This document shows positions 43,616 through 53,135 of a stretch of 64,000 bases of DNA, piece after piece. Position 1 is the first letter of the stretch. Each line of letters starts with the position of its first letter. The stretch is from positions 186,001-250,000 of the forward strand of contig DOTG01000041.1 in assembly GCA_003512955.1 (NCBI GenBank). The letters run 5' to 3'. The notes under the pieces are model-generated. The model saw only the letters and a list, made by a program, of their open reading frames with translations. It did not search any database and was not told the origin of the DNA. This DNA comes from Marinilabiliales bacterium. GTDB lineage: Bacteria > Bacteroidota > Bacteroidia > Bacteroidales > SZUA-534. A program made the translations under genes and the position numbers.

Positions 43616-44637
43616 AACTCCAGACGTAATTGTACTTTAAACATGGAATCCGTTCGCTCAATAATTAACAGGTGAGCGTCTGGATACATCAACTGCAACC
43701 GTTTTTTTGTATTAGCCAAACCAATACCCCCCAACCCGTCAACTTGTTTAGGTGTAAGGGCAATAGAATTTTCGCATAAAAAATGGAGTTGGTTTCCGGT
43801 ACTTTTTAATTCAATATGGATAAATCCACCATTGTTGATGTTACTGTGCTTAAAACTATTTTCAACAAACGGAATAAATAAAAGGGGAATAATGTTGCCC
43901 GAAGGAAGTTCATCGGTAATAGAAACGGTCAGCATCTCTTTTTGAGTCAACCGGAGCGATTCCAGTTCGATATAGTATTTCAGACCGGTTATTTCCTTTT
44001 CAATGGGGACGCTATCGGTGGCCGTTTCATAAATGATGTACCTCAGCAACTGCGATAACGACATAAGCGAATCGGGGGCCTTTTCGGATTGGGTTAACAC
44101 CAGCGCATAGATATTATTTAAAGCATTGAATAAGAAGTGTGGATTTAATTGCAGGCGGAGTAATTTCAATTCGGCTTCGTTACGTTGCTGGAGCCATATT
44201 TTCTCATCGTTGATTTTCTGGTTGTAATACTCTGTTATCCGGAATAGGGAACTGAGGATAATTAAAACCGACAATAACCCGAATGAAAGTAAAAACCCTC
44301 GAAAAGGCATTGCCGATCGGAATTGCATTTTAAGGTAATCGGAGACAAACCCGAAATGTTGTTCAATGCCCAACCTGAGAACTGTTCCGGCAAATAATAG
44401 CGAAAACAAGCAAATGGAGAAAGCTGCATACTTGTGTCCGATATATAATTTTGGGATAAACAGAAACCAGTTTGAATAAAAAACCGATAGGTATAATAGC
44501 AGTAACAATGTTGCCCTTAGGACAGACGGGTAGGCGCCCTGGACTGGTGAAAACCTTGTTACATGCAGGGTAAAGAACATCATCCAGATGAAAACGTGTA
44601 CTATAACTTTATGATATTTTAATAACATCCGGATCAT
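43612..44637 (-). CDS. LytS-type sensor histidine kinase
   Basis: 341 residues. Four N-terminal membrane helices within about residues 10-140, a linker helix, and a His_kinase domain with QLNPHFLFNALNNIYAL (phospho-His) and a C-terminal ATPase (GLGGIGLANTKKRLQ). Overlaps its LytTR partner by 4 bases. No extracellular sensor domain, so it probably senses membrane state or a membrane-embedded ligand. Confidence 0.93.
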   Translation of the reverse strand: MIRMLLKYHKVIVHVFIWMMFFTLHVTRFSPVQGAYPSVLRATLLLLLYLSVFYSNWFLFIPKLYIGHKYAAFSICLFSLLFAGTVLRLGIEQHFGFVSDYLKMQFRSAMPFRGFLLSFGLLSVLIILSSLFRITEYYNQKINDEKIWLQQRNEAELKLLRLQLNPHFLFNALNNIYALVLTQSEKAPDSLMSLSQLLRYIIYETATDSVPIEKEITGLKYYIELESLRLTQKEMLTVSITDELPSGNIIPLLFIPFVENSFKHSNINNGGFIHIELKSTGNQLHFLCENSIALTPKQVDGLGGIGLANTKKRLQLMYPDAHLLIIERTDSMFKVQLRLEL

Positions 44638-44658
44638 TTTAGAATTCTTTGGTTAAAT

Positions 44659-44693
44659 TAAAAAAAATAAGAGACCGAAATCATCGGTCTCTT
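44659..44693 (-). terminator. Terminator between the 44706 gene and the LytS kinase
   Basis: Perfect 10-bp stem AAGAGACCGA / TCGGTCTCTT with a 5-base loop and a long T-run on the minus strand, twelve bases after the stop of the gene at 44706. It separates that gene from the two-component pair. Confidence 0.88.
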
Positions 44694-44705
44694 AAATTAT
44701 CTTTA

Positions 44706-45443
44706 CTATTCAATGGTTCCTGTAGTTAAATTTATAATGTAAATTTCACCTTCTAGGGTAAGTTCTGCCGTTCCGTTGCCCGAGAAAACAACTGAAGCTG
44801 TGTAATCGAACGACTGGCCGGCTACAGTTCCTGAAATATGCCAGTTGAGTTCACCACCTTCAAGGTCATAGGTTCCTTTGTTCATTTTTACATTGGTCAC
44901 GGTAATTTCCGAAGCTGATTTCATATAACTCATTGCACCGATTTTCGATTGTGTGCTTCCATCCCTTTCAATAGTACCGTTTAATGTATAAACGGTAGCA
45001 CTTACGGCAAAGCCCGACAAATTCCAAACGTTCGTCCTATCTTCGGAGCCGCTGAAACGGGTTCCATCGTAACTTCCCGATAAGCTTCCATTATAATAGG
45101 CATAGGTATTTCCACTTTCATATACCAACCCATAGGCGAGGTCGTATGAATAGTTAAACAGAAAGGTGGCTCCGTTGTTGTTCGATTTGGTAAAGAGTGT
45201 ATCCACAGCATACAGCGTATCAGGCACTGCCGATTTCAACGAAGAGTAATTATCTTCCACATTTTCAGTAAAATCGGCCATTTCATCAGTTATTCCGGTT
45301 GATGGGCTTGCAAGCGAAGAGGCAATTTCATCGGCAACCTCTGAGGTTACATCGGCACTGGTATTGGTTTCATCTTTTTGGCAACTGGTAGATAAACCAA
45401 GGGTAAACAAGGCAATAGCCATTACATACATACTTCTTTTCAT
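44706..45443 (-). CDS. Uncharacterised lipoprotein, 245 residues
   Basis: Lipoprotein signal with LGLSTSCQKDE (Cys about 21), then a Ser/Thr/Asp-rich linker and a beta-rich domain (NNGATFLFNYSYDLAYG, YAYYNGSLSGSYDGTRF, SFDYTASVVFSGNG). I do not recognise a family. It resembles in style the lipoprotein at 49126 (Thr/Asp-rich linker then beta domain). Single transcript ended by a strong hairpin. Confidence 0.65.
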   Translation of the reverse strand: MKRSMYVMAIALFTLGLSTSCQKDETNTSADVTSEVADEIASSLASPSTGITDEMADFTENVEDNYSSLKSAVPDTLYAVDTLFTKSNNNGATFLFNYSYDLAYGLVYESGNTYAYYNGSLSGSYDGTRFSGSEDRTNVWNLSGFAVSATVYTLNGTIERDGSTQSKIGAMSYMKSASEITVTNVKMNKGTYDLEGGELNWHISGTVAGQSFDYTASVVFSGNGTAELTLEGEIYIINLTTGTIE

Positions 45444-45512
45444 TGTTTTAAAATTTAGGTAGTTTCTAATTGATTTTAATGATTCACTTAATTATTGATT
45501 AAACTTGATGTA

Positions 45513-46103
45513 TTACATTTCAGGATTCCAGATTATAAAGGCCAGGCGTCCAAACTGTTCAGCCGGTAAAAGGTGTTGTATATTCCGGAAAAAATGATGA
45601 CGGTAGCGATTTTTTAATAGGGGATGTTCCTCTGAAACTATCTGATTGATTTCTTTTGTCCACAAATTCCGGTTGTTTTTTTGTTCTTCAAAAATTTGGT
45701 TTAGTTCCTGTTCATGATTCGAAGCAATTGCGGCTACCTGTAAAAGCGATTTAAAAGCTTTATCGCGTGTAGTTTTCATAACATTTACCTGTTCATCAGT
45801 TAAAGCAGTTTTCCATAACGATGAGGGTCCTTTTAATCCAAGGTCTTGCCGTTGGGTTCTTACCTCTTTCAGGTCGGCGCGTATTTGTTCAATCTGTTTC
45901 TTTTCTTCTGCTGTCAGGCTTTTCTCAAAATCGGCCCGGTAAGGTTTTATTGTCGGCAGAACTTCCCTTTTCACATAACCTCTGATAGTCTCCGATGGAA
46001 TCTGATCCTGTCCAAAGGAAAGCTGAACTGTCAATACCTGTATTAAAAGCCCCAACATTAATAGCTTTGGGAAGATTTTACTTTTTAAGAATTTCGTTTT
46101 CAT
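45513..46103 (-). CDS. Periplasmic helical protein, Spy/CpxP-like in pattern
   Basis: 196 residues from the ATG at 46103, which gives a signal peptide (LLMLGLLIQVLTVQLSFGQ); an upstream in-frame start is possible but adds 72 unlikely residues. The mature part is all-helical with two LTxEQ-like motifs (SLTAEEKKQIEQIRADLKEV and LLPAEQFGRLAFI), as in Spy/CpxP periplasmic stress proteins. The link is only a motif impression. Lies in a run of envelope genes beside LytS/LytTR. Confidence 0.55.
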   Translation of the reverse strand: MKTKFLKSKIFPKLLMLGLLIQVLTVQLSFGQDQIPSETIRGYVKREVLPTIKPYRADFEKSLTAEEKKQIEQIRADLKEVRTQRQDLGLKGPSSLWKTALTDEQVNVMKTTRDKAFKSLLQVAAIASNHEQELNQIFEEQKNNRNLWTKEINQIVSEEHPLLKNRYRHHFFRNIQHLLPAEQFGRLAFIIWNPEM

Positions 46104-46327
46104 ACCAATTGTTTTAAGGTGATTTTTAATTTTTAATTCGAAAACCGGTTTTTTGTTTTTCCGTGTCAAAATTACCTGAGTGCTTGCCGGAAGTAATATT
46201 TTTTCTACCAACGACAGTTTTGGTAATACGATCGACCATTCGCCACTTATGAAATGCTTTAGCAGGAGATGAGAAAATATGAATTTTATTGTAAGGCCCA
46301 GGATAAATGTGAAGGCCAATTGTTTTA

Positions 46328-46696
46328 TTAGTTAATAAACCAATCAAAACCCTCTTCTGTAGTTTTAAAAAACCGTATTTTCAATTTTATTTCTTCCAAT
46401 CTTTTTAAAATATTGCTGATAGCAATCTGCCCATACATTCCATGGCTGTTAACCAACCCTAATTGAATGGCCGCAGGGTTATAAGCCAAAGTAAAACTTA
46501 AAAATCGGATCATTTCCTCAATCACCATCGGAAAATCACAATCAGAAAGGTCAATTAAAATTTTTTCAGGACGGGTTTCCGAAACAGAAAACAAAATTTC
46601 ATCGATGGATTGAAAATAATCCAAGGTAGAAATTGAATGTTTTTCAGGTAACCAATTAATCAACAGTGATTTATTGTACTCATAGAATTCAAACAT
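46328..46696 (-). CDS. STAS-like (SpoIIAA-type fold) protein
   Basis: 122 residues. ILIDLSDCDFPMVIEEMI and a following helix, then GQIAISNILKRLEEI and FFKTTEEGFDWFIN fit a STAS-like fold as in Bacteroidota SpoIIAA-like proteins. The usual DSS/DSG phosphorylation site is absent, so a classical anti-sigma antagonist role is unlikely. Preceded and followed by envelope-protein genes. Confidence 0.55.
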   Translation of the reverse strand: MFEFYEYNKSLLINWLPEKHSISTLDYFQSIDEILFSVSETRPEKILIDLSDCDFPMVIEEMIRFLSFTLAYNPAAIQLGLVNSHGMYGQIAISNILKRLEEIKLKIRFFKTTEEGFDWFIN

Positions 46697-46778
46697 GATG
46701 GTTTTTTTTTGTTTTTTTTTTGATGTTCTCTTTTTACAATTTCATTCTCAAAAAAACAGAATCTTTGGCATAATTATA

Positions 46779-47651
46779 TTATTGTATTGCATAAGAAACA
46801 CCCAGTTGTACCAGAATCATTCCCTTGTTAGTGTAGGTTTCTATGGGTTCGTGTGTGTTATTTGGGTAAATTAGGAATATGCCTAAAGGCGAAGTCTGAC
46901 GATTATTGTAAACTTTTGACTGTAAAGATTGCGCTCCAAACCCTAAATGTAATTTAACGTTTTTTAAAATAGTGTGCTGATAAAAAAGAGAAGCTTCGAT
47001 GGTCTGATAATCGAGATAATAACCTTCGCCATTTTCATAAAGCCGGAATGAATTCGTATTTGCCCCGAAATTAATACCCAACTGCTTTTTACTGTCAATT
47101 TCATAAGCTATTTTTGATTTGAAAGGAATAGTGCCCGTAAATATCCAATGTTGCCCAACCCTAAAATTCGCTACCCACATAGGGGCTAACTGAAATCCTG
47201 AGAATCTTTTCGAAACAGCAATCCCAAATCCTGTTGATTTTAAAAGTTTTCTTTTTATAAATAATAAAGCCAAATTATACCTGAAGTCAGATGCACGAAT
47301 ACTTTTAAAACCAGAACTGAGCATTGGCTCCAACATGAATGTTACATATCTGCTATCACTTGTCTTGATCTGAAAAGTAAAAGGAATCGACCACGAGTAT
47401 AAATGATAAATATTCAAAGAATCATTCTTAAAACGGAACCCATAATATTTAAAACTTGTCCCTATCAACCCTGTGAAGGAACTGTCATTAAAAACAGGTG
47501 CATTTAGTGAAAGTTGTGTTTGTAAAAGCTTGGATTCGCTTTCCTTATTAGTAGGAAGATAATTCAGCGACCACGAAAAGGGTGTGCCTTGTTGAGCAAG
47601 TACCCCAAAAGACAGTAGAGAAGTAATAATTAAAAAGTAGAAGAATTTCAT
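46779..47651 (-). CDS. Outer-membrane beta-barrel protein, DUF6268-like
   Basis: 290 residues with a signal peptide (1-19, ending VLAQ). Alternating aromatic strands run through the whole protein (FSWSLNYLPTN, GTSFKYYGFRF, KLHLGFGAQSL, GMILVQLGVSYAIQ). Resembles outer-membrane barrels of the DUF6268 kind; role unknown. Confidence 0.6.
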   Translation of the reverse strand: MKFFYFLIITSLLSFGVLAQQGTPFSWSLNYLPTNKESESKLLQTQLSLNAPVFNDSSFTGLIGTSFKYYGFRFKNDSLNIYHLYSWSIPFTFQIKTSDSRYVTFMLEPMLSSGFKSIRASDFRYNLALLFIKRKLLKSTGFGIAVSKRFSGFQLAPMWVANFRVGQHWIFTGTIPFKSKIAYEIDSKKQLGINFGANTNSFRLYENGEGYYLDYQTIEASLFYQHTILKNVKLHLGFGAQSLQSKVYNNRQTSPLGIFLIYPNNTHEPIETYTNKGMILVQLGVSYAIQ

Positions 47652-47692
47652 AATTTTTAAAAGTCAGAGACGTATAATTTTACATCATTTTT

Positions 47693-48427
47693 TTATTTCT
47701 TTGGATTCAAGATAAAGTTCATACCTCCAAAAACATAAAATCCCTGATAATAATTTATACCCCCAATGGAAGGTATAATGCGGGGACTCCCATAAAAATT
47801 TATCCCAACATCGAACCTAACAGATTTTCCGGTCTTAAGCTGAATACCCGTCCCCAATTGATAGCAGAAAATAAAAGCGGATTGATAGTCCACATTTTCT
47901 TCAACACCATAAATACTGCCAGAACCAGAACCTGTTCCTACTTTAATGTATGTAAAACCAGAAAGGAGTGAAACATATGGACGGGCTCCCCCTTTAAGAA
48001 AAGTCTTTTTAATTCCGAAAGTTACTGGCAATACGGCTCCCCCTTTACCACTACCCTTTGCTTGTATTCCGCCAGGACCAGAGCCTGGCGTAAATATTAT
48101 ACTATCAATGGTTTGTTCTTTAGGGATTAACATTAATCCGATAGAAAACTGTGCCGCTATTTCCTCAAATGGATAGTATTCCGTTGCCAGATTAAGCATT
48201 TTATGGTAATCGCTAATTTTGAGATTGGTTGTATTATCATTGGTTTTAGCCATCGGAAATATTCCAAAATGGCCATATTGAATGCCAATAACAATATTAT
48301 TTTTATTTATCGTTCTTATTTCATTACTCATTGTTTTAGGGCTATCACCTACTAAATTTTGGGCAAAAGTAAAATGCTGATGAGCTTGAAAGGCTGTCAG
48401 CCCTAAAAATATGTTTAACCATTTCAT
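47693..48427 (-). CDS. Outer-membrane beta-barrel protein, unknown
   Basis: 244 residues. Signal peptide (about 1-22), then Gly-rich beta strands with an unusual Gly/Ser/Lys-rich loop (PGSGPGGIQAKGSGKGGA) and GVNFYGSPRIIPS; ends KFILNPKK-like (NFILNPKK). Barrel-type surface protein; no family recognised. Follows the gene at 48521 with similar N-terminal residues (MKWL/MKWV). Confidence 0.55.
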   Translation of the reverse strand: MKWLNIFLGLTAFQAHQHFTFAQNLVGDSPKTMSNEIRTINKNNIVIGIQYGHFGIFPMAKTNDNTTNLKISDYHKMLNLATEYYPFEEIAAQFSIGLMLIPKEQTIDSIIFTPGSGPGGIQAKGSGKGGAVLPVTFGIKKTFLKGGARPYVSLLSGFTYIKVGTGSGSGSIYGVEENVDYQSAFIFCYQLGTGIQLKTGKSVRFDVGINFYGSPRIIPSIGGINYYQGFYVFGGMNFILNPKK

Positions 48428-48520
48428 TTTTCTAAATACTAATTTGAGTTGCTATTGTTTTCAATATTTTAAGGCAATCACTTCGTGAAAACCAATAAAT
48501 TAAGATATTTCTTAGTACTT

Positions 48521-48937
48521 TCATTTATTCGATTCATTGACCAGAATTAGCCCTGAATCGATACTATCCCAGAAACGATCAGAGTTATAGCCCAACCTTT
48601 GTTTGATATAAAAAGTACCTTGATTTGAGGTAGAATCCGATTGAGTGAACTGACTAACCCAATCTGTTAGAAATGCAGTATTGGTATAGGTAACTTTTTC
48701 AGATGAATCTGATTTAAAATAAAGCTCATTACATATCTTTTCATTACTGAACTGAAACCAATTCACTTGGTCGGGTTTTACGATGGGTTCAGAACCAGAC
48801 CCATAATTGGGCGGAACTTTTTTAACTTTTTCAAATGGCGTTGTATTACTCTTTACCTGAACAGTTACTTCATGCTGCTTATATTCAAATAGTGCAAAAA
48901 GCAATACCAAACCTATAAAAATTATAACCCATTTCAC
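48521..48937 (-). CDS. Small membrane-anchored protein, unknown
   Basis: 138 residues. One N-terminal membrane helix (MKWVIIFIGLVLLFALFEY) anchors a hydrophilic domain with no clear motif; Asn/Ser/Asp-rich C-terminus. Its stop lies 94 bases before the gene at 47693 in the same direction. Confidence 0.5.
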   Translation of the reverse strand: MKWVIIFIGLVLLFALFEYKQHEVTVQVKSNTTPFEKVKKVPPNYGSGSEPIVKPDQVNWFQFSNEKICNELYFKSDSSEKVTYTNTAFLTDWVSQFTQSDSTSNQGTFYIKQRLGYNSDRFWDSIDSGLILVNESNK

Positions 48938-49125
48938 AACTAAAATATTTGCTTAAAGATTAACATAGCTGATGTTTAATTATTTACTGAAAATTAATAA
49001 CGCAAATCACCCGATGGCATATAAGTCAACCATGATTCATATTTTAAAGCCACCGGATGAACAACAGTAAACTGCTGGATGCTTGCGGAATGATTCTAAC
49101 ACATGAACAAAACCAAAAAATAGAA

Positions 49126-49983
49126 TTATCTTAAATACACCTCATACACATTGTCATCAACAGTAACGGTTGCTTTTCTATCACAGGTACCATCACCATA
49201 ATCAACAACACGTGTGGTTTTACCTATTGGGGTAATTTCAATAATGCCCTGAACATAATTATGTCGGCAACCAGGTTCCACTTTCCGTACGAGTGCACTT
49301 GTAATTGAGCTGCTATATTCTTCGCCATCAGCAGTTGTACCCGATGAATTACCGGTAAGTTGGTACACATCATCGTAAATTAAAGGGGTTGATGAACCTT
49401 CTACCACTTCGCGGCTATGTGTTGCCTCCCATAAGATGGTACCACCGTTTTCAGCTAATTCAATTGAACCTGACACTGATTCCGTGTAGAATCGGTTATC
49501 AGCTTCATTCCGAGCTCCGGCAGTAACAATTTTTGTTCCTTCAACCTTGTTGTCGTCCACGTAGTAGTTTTCGAAGGTGATGGTTTTTACAGTTCCATCG
49601 TCCCAATAATCGCCACCGTAAGTGGCTATAATTTTACCTTTCCGGGATTTACCATCGGCACCGGTACAACCGGTAGTGCCAAAATCGATGGTAATTACCC
49701 GTGGGTTCGAAACCAAATCCTCGGTAACAATAGCACAGTCGCTAAGCAAACAGTATGACGTCGTTGCGGTTTTAAGGTTAACAGAGGTTTCATCTAATAA
49801 ATCACTTGCGTCCTGAAATGTTTCAGAGGCATACGTGTCGTCTTTTACAACACTTGTTGTAGTTGTTTCATCGTCGATTTTGGTATCATTGTTATCTTGG
49901 TCGCACGATATAAAAACAATTGAAACGACCAATGAAAGGGCTACTATAGCCCATTTTTGCTTTAATAAAAATAGTTTTTTCAT
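49126..49983 (-). CDS. Uncharacterised lipoprotein, 285 residues
   Basis: Lipoprotein signal with VSIVFISCDQDN (Cys about 27) and an Asp/Thr-rich linker, then a beta-rich domain with Cys pairs (YCLLSDCAIV and TTGCTGADGKSRKGK) and a C-terminal repeat-like part. Unknown family. Similar in build to the lipoprotein at 44706. Upstream of it a 105-base spacer separates it from the ABC ATPase gene. Confidence 0.65.
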   Translation of the reverse strand: MKKLFLLKQKWAIVALSLVVSIVFISCDQDNNDTKIDDETTTTSVVKDDTYASETFQDASDLLDETSVNLKTATTSYCLLSDCAIVTEDLVSNPRVITIDFGTTGCTGADGKSRKGKIIATYGGDYWDDGTVKTITFENYYVDDNKVEGTKIVTAGARNEADNRFYTESVSGSIELAENGGTILWEATHSREVVEGSSTPLIYDDVYQLTGNSSGTTADGEEYSSSITSALVRKVEPGCRHNYVQGIIEITPIGKTTRVVDYGDGTCDRKATVTVDDNVYEVYLR

Positions 49984-50088
49984 ACTAATAAATTTTATTG
50001 TTTAACATTATTGCTGGTTTTGCTCACGTTATTTGTTTTGAAATTCATATATAACTTTCACAATATATAATCAATAAAGGAAGTATTT

Positions 50089-50784
50089 TTATACTAGTCT
50101 GTGGTATCCATCTAAAACCAATCCATCCTGCATTTCTATAATTCTATCGGTACTGCGGGCAAAATCGTTGTCGTGGGTTACACAAATAATGGTTTGACCA
50201 TAGTTGGCAGCCAGTTCTTTAAATATCTCTAATACTGCTTTTGAGTTTTTTGAGTCCAGGTTACCTGTGGGTTCATCACCCATAATTATTGAAGGATTGT
50301 TTATTAATGCCCTGGCAATGGCTACCCTTTGTTGCTGCCCACCTGAAAGTTTATTGGCTCTCTTTAAGGCTTGATCCTCTAAATCGAGTAACCTTAAGTT
50401 TTCGTAAGCTTTGTGTTCAATTTCCTGGGCAGAATATTTCCCTAGCTTTAAAGCTGGTAGCATAACGTTCTGAATGGACGTAAATTCCGGGAGCAGGTAA
50501 TGAAACTGAAACACAAATCCAATATGTTCGTTACGGAAAGTGGCCAATTGGTTTTGGGTTTTGCCGGTTAACAAATCTCCGTTTATCTCCATTGAACCCT
50601 CATAATCGGTATCCATGGTTGAGAGCACATAAAGCAGAGTCGATTTTCCGGAACCCGATTTACCAATAATGGAAAGAAATTCTCCCTTCTTTACATCGAA
50701 CGAAACACCTTTTAAGACCTGAAACGTATCAGGATCGTAAAAGTATTTGATGATATTTTTTGCTTTTAACGATAAGTTTTCCAT
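50089..50784 (-). CDS. ABC transporter ATP-binding protein, MacB/LolD type
   Basis: 231 residues. Walker A SIIGKSGSGKSTLLYVL, Q-loop in FVFQFHYLLPE, signature LSGGQQQRVAIARAL, Walker B IIMGDEPTGNLDS and the switch His in CVTHDNDFA. Gene begins two bases after the permease stop. Powers the FtsX-like permease at 50786, with adaptor and TolC genes just upstream: a tripartite MacB-like exporter. Confidence 0.94.
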   Translation of the reverse strand: MENLSLKAKNIIKYFYDPDTFQVLKGVSFDVKKGEFLSIIGKSGSGKSTLLYVLSTMDTDYEGSMEINGDLLTGKTQNQLATFRNEHIGFVFQFHYLLPEFTSIQNVMLPALKLGKYSAQEIEHKAYENLRLLDLEDQALKRANKLSGGQQQRVAIARALINNPSIIMGDEPTGNLDSKNSKAVLEIFKELAANYGQTIICVTHDNDFARSTDRIIEMQDGLVLDGYHRLV

Positions 50785-50785
50785 T

Positions 50786-52033
50786 TTATCCTCGAATTAT
50801 AATAACAGGGTCAATTTTTGAAGCTTTACGGGCAGGTAAAAACCCAGCTACCAATGTGGTGGCTATGCCAAAAGCAATTGAAAGTGTCAAATCCTGATAT
50901 CGGTAATAAATAGGAAGGGTTGATAAACCTGCAATCTCAAAAGGCACCTGATTAACAAGGGTTGAAATGCCGTATCCTAATACAACACCGACAACACTCC
51001 CGATAAAACCAATAATTGCAGCCTGCGATAGAAAAATCACCGTGATATCGTGGCCCGAAAAACCCGTGGCTTTCAGAATAGCAATCTCTTTTATTTTCTC
51101 ATTAATAGTCATGGTCATGATGTTATAAATTCCAAAACCGGCCACAAAAAGGATAGTAAGTGAAACCGCAATGGCAAGTATGTTCCGTATTTTGGTCATG
51201 GCTACCAATTGCTGACTGGCTACCTGCCACGATTCTATCTGGTAAGGAACCACTGGTGTAATTTTCGATAAAAAGGGTTCGGTATTTTCTTTATCTTTTA
51301 TATTTATAAGTATGTCGCTCACATAATCCTGATTCTTGGTAAGCAATTGCCGGGCCGATGAAATATTAAGCCATGCTTTTGTTTTATCTACCTGCTTAAC
51401 CGATGTTTCAATGATTCCGGTCACAACAAAGTTTTTTGAAATTCCATCGGATGTTAAAATGTTGATATTATCGTTGACTTTTACTCCCAGGTTTTCGGCC
51501 AACACGCATCCAAGGATAATTCCCGATTTTTGGTAGTTTAAATCCATCCACTTGCCCGATATTACCTTACTGGAATTGTCGAAAAGTTTATCTTCATTTA
51601 TCACTTCAACTCCCGAAAGCAAACCACTTATCTTTTTTGACCCGCTGCGGAAAAAAACATTAAAATTCAATTGGCTTGCAATGCCGGTAACTTCGGGTTG
51701 TTTTTCCAGAAATGAGATTATCTCCAATGTATTTTTTATGCCATCGGTATATTGCATCACTTTATGGTTCCTGATAGTAAAGATGGTTTGTGTTGATGGC
51801 AGAAAACCTTCCACCGGGTTGTAACTCCTAACACTGTTTTCGTTAAATATCCTGATGTGCGACATGGAGCTGAAAGCCATATCATCCTGAGCCTTATTGA
51901 CTCCGTTCATGAAACTGTTCATGAAAATATACATTGAGACACCAAATGTTACACCTAATACGGCAACAATAGTCTGCCCGATTCTCGAAGTCAGATGCAC
52001 TGCGGCTATCTGTCTGTTCACTGATTTTTTCAT
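50786..52033 (-). CDS. FtsX-like ABC permease
   Basis: 415 residues from the ATG at 52033 (a longer frame to 52087 overlaps the adaptor gene and is rejected). N-terminal membrane helix (IGQTIVAVLGVTFGVSMYIF), a large periplasmic domain (about 40-280) and three C-terminal helices, the MacB-PCD plus FtsX layout. Conserved FtsX loop IKEIAILKATGFSGHDI. Likely substrate a lipid, peptide or small toxic molecule; not determinable. Confidence 0.9.
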   Translation of the reverse strand: MKKSVNRQIAAVHLTSRIGQTIVAVLGVTFGVSMYIFMNSFMNGVNKAQDDMAFSSMSHIRIFNENSVRSYNPVEGFLPSTQTIFTIRNHKVMQYTDGIKNTLEIISFLEKQPEVTGIASQLNFNVFFRSGSKKISGLLSGVEVINEDKLFDNSSKVISGKWMDLNYQKSGIILGCVLAENLGVKVNDNINILTSDGISKNFVVTGIIETSVKQVDKTKAWLNISSARQLLTKNQDYVSDILINIKDKENTEPFLSKITPVVPYQIESWQVASQQLVAMTKIRNILAIAVSLTILFVAGFGIYNIMTMTINEKIKEIAILKATGFSGHDITVIFLSQAAIIGFIGSVVGVVLGYGISTLVNQVPFEIAGLSTLPIYYRYQDLTLSIAFGIATTLVAGFLPARKASKIDPVIIIRG

Positions 52034-52046
52034 TGGATAAAAAAAG

Positions 52047-53135
52047 TTAATGAGGACGAATAAGGGTTGATTGCTCATCAATCCCACTAATAATTTCAGC
52101 CCATTCGGTAGTTTTTATTCCCAACTGTACTTTCATTTTTTCCTTTGCATGGCTAGTGATTACATAATCACCCGGCAGAAGATAATAGGTAGGAATAACC
52201 AATGCCTGTATCTGTTGCCGTATAACAATATTAGCCTGTAGCTGTGTCCCCGATTTCAGATTTGCAACCTGTTCAGAAAACAGAGCTTCTGCAGTAAAAG
52301 ACTGTTCTTTTGTATCGAAAGCCGGATAAATCTTTGATATTCTGGCTTTATAAGGTTGATCTTTTTTGGTGTTTAATTCTACAAATACATCCTGCCCCAC
52401 ACAAACGCTATTAATATCGTCTTCCGAAATCAGGAGCTTGATAATAAAGTTACCCGAACCAATTTCAGCTACCGTTTCACCCCTTTTTACCAAATCGCCA
52501 TTGGTTTTAAATATTTGTAAAATAATGCCATCCACTCGGCTATTAAGCACATAATAAGAGCTTGAATTTTGTTGCGAAACAAGGTTGGCTTTTGATTTAA
52601 TTACTTCCAGTTCAAGGTTTTTCCTGGTATCCTCAATCAGTATTTCGGTAGCTAGTAATTCCTGCTGGGAATTATCGAAAGTGAGTTTGACTTTTTCATA
52701 ATCGGATTGCGAAACTGCATTCGACTTTACTAGGTTACTATATCTGATATGGTTTAATGAATCGTTAATAAGTTTGTTTTTTAACTGGATTCGTTGAGCA
52801 TTTAACTGCTGCAATATGGCAGAGCTCGAACTGATATTATTCATTGCATATTGATAGGACGCCGTTGCGCTTTCGAGTTGTGCCTTTTGTACATCATCAT
52901 AGATATGAAATAATACCTGTTCTTCATTTACTGTATCTCCTTCCTTCACAAAAGAATTGATCAGATACCCTTCGGATTGCGATGTTACTGAGTATTGTTC
53001 ATCAGTAATGATGCTTCCGCTGGCAAATACGGCATCAACAATGTCCTTGCGTTGTGGTTGCACTTCTTCCTGTCGGCTGCAACCTGTTAAAATGGTTATT
53101 CCAAGGATGTAAAATTGAATGAATCTCTTTTTCAT
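52047..53135 (-). CDS. Efflux periplasmic adaptor (HlyD/MacA-like) lipoprotein
   Basis: 362 residues. Lipobox ILTGCSRQ (Cys19), a biotinyl-lipoyl-like half (SEGYLINSFVKEGDTVNEEQ), a coiled-coil hairpin (about 80-190), the second lipoyl half (VDGIILQIFKTNGDLVKRG) and a beta-barrel domain. Links the inner-membrane permease to TolC. The N-terminal 100 bases overlap the annotated end of the TolC gene. Confidence 0.92.
   Translation of the reverse strand: MKKRFIQFYILGITILTGCSRQEEVQPQRKDIVDAVFASGSIITDEQYSVTSQSEGYLINSFVKEGDTVNEEQVLFHIYDDVQKAQLESATASYQYAMNNISSSSAILQQLNAQRIQLKNKLINDSLNHIRYSNLVKSNAVSQSDYEKVKLTFDNSQQELLATEILIEDTRKNLELEVIKSKANLVSQQNSSSYYVLNSRVDGIILQIFKTNGDLVKRGETVAEIGSGNFIIKLLISEDDINSVCVGQDVFVELNTKKDQPYKARISKIYPAFDTKEQSFTAEALFSEQVANLKSGTQLQANIVIRQQIQALVIPTYYLLPGDYVITSHAKEKMKVQLGIKTTEWAEIISGIDEQSTLIRPH

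Noticed and set aside
46328..46696. STAS-like protein as the target of the SpoIIE-type phosphatase
   Set aside because: The conserved DSS/DSG phosphosite is absent and the gene is 22 kb away in another context.
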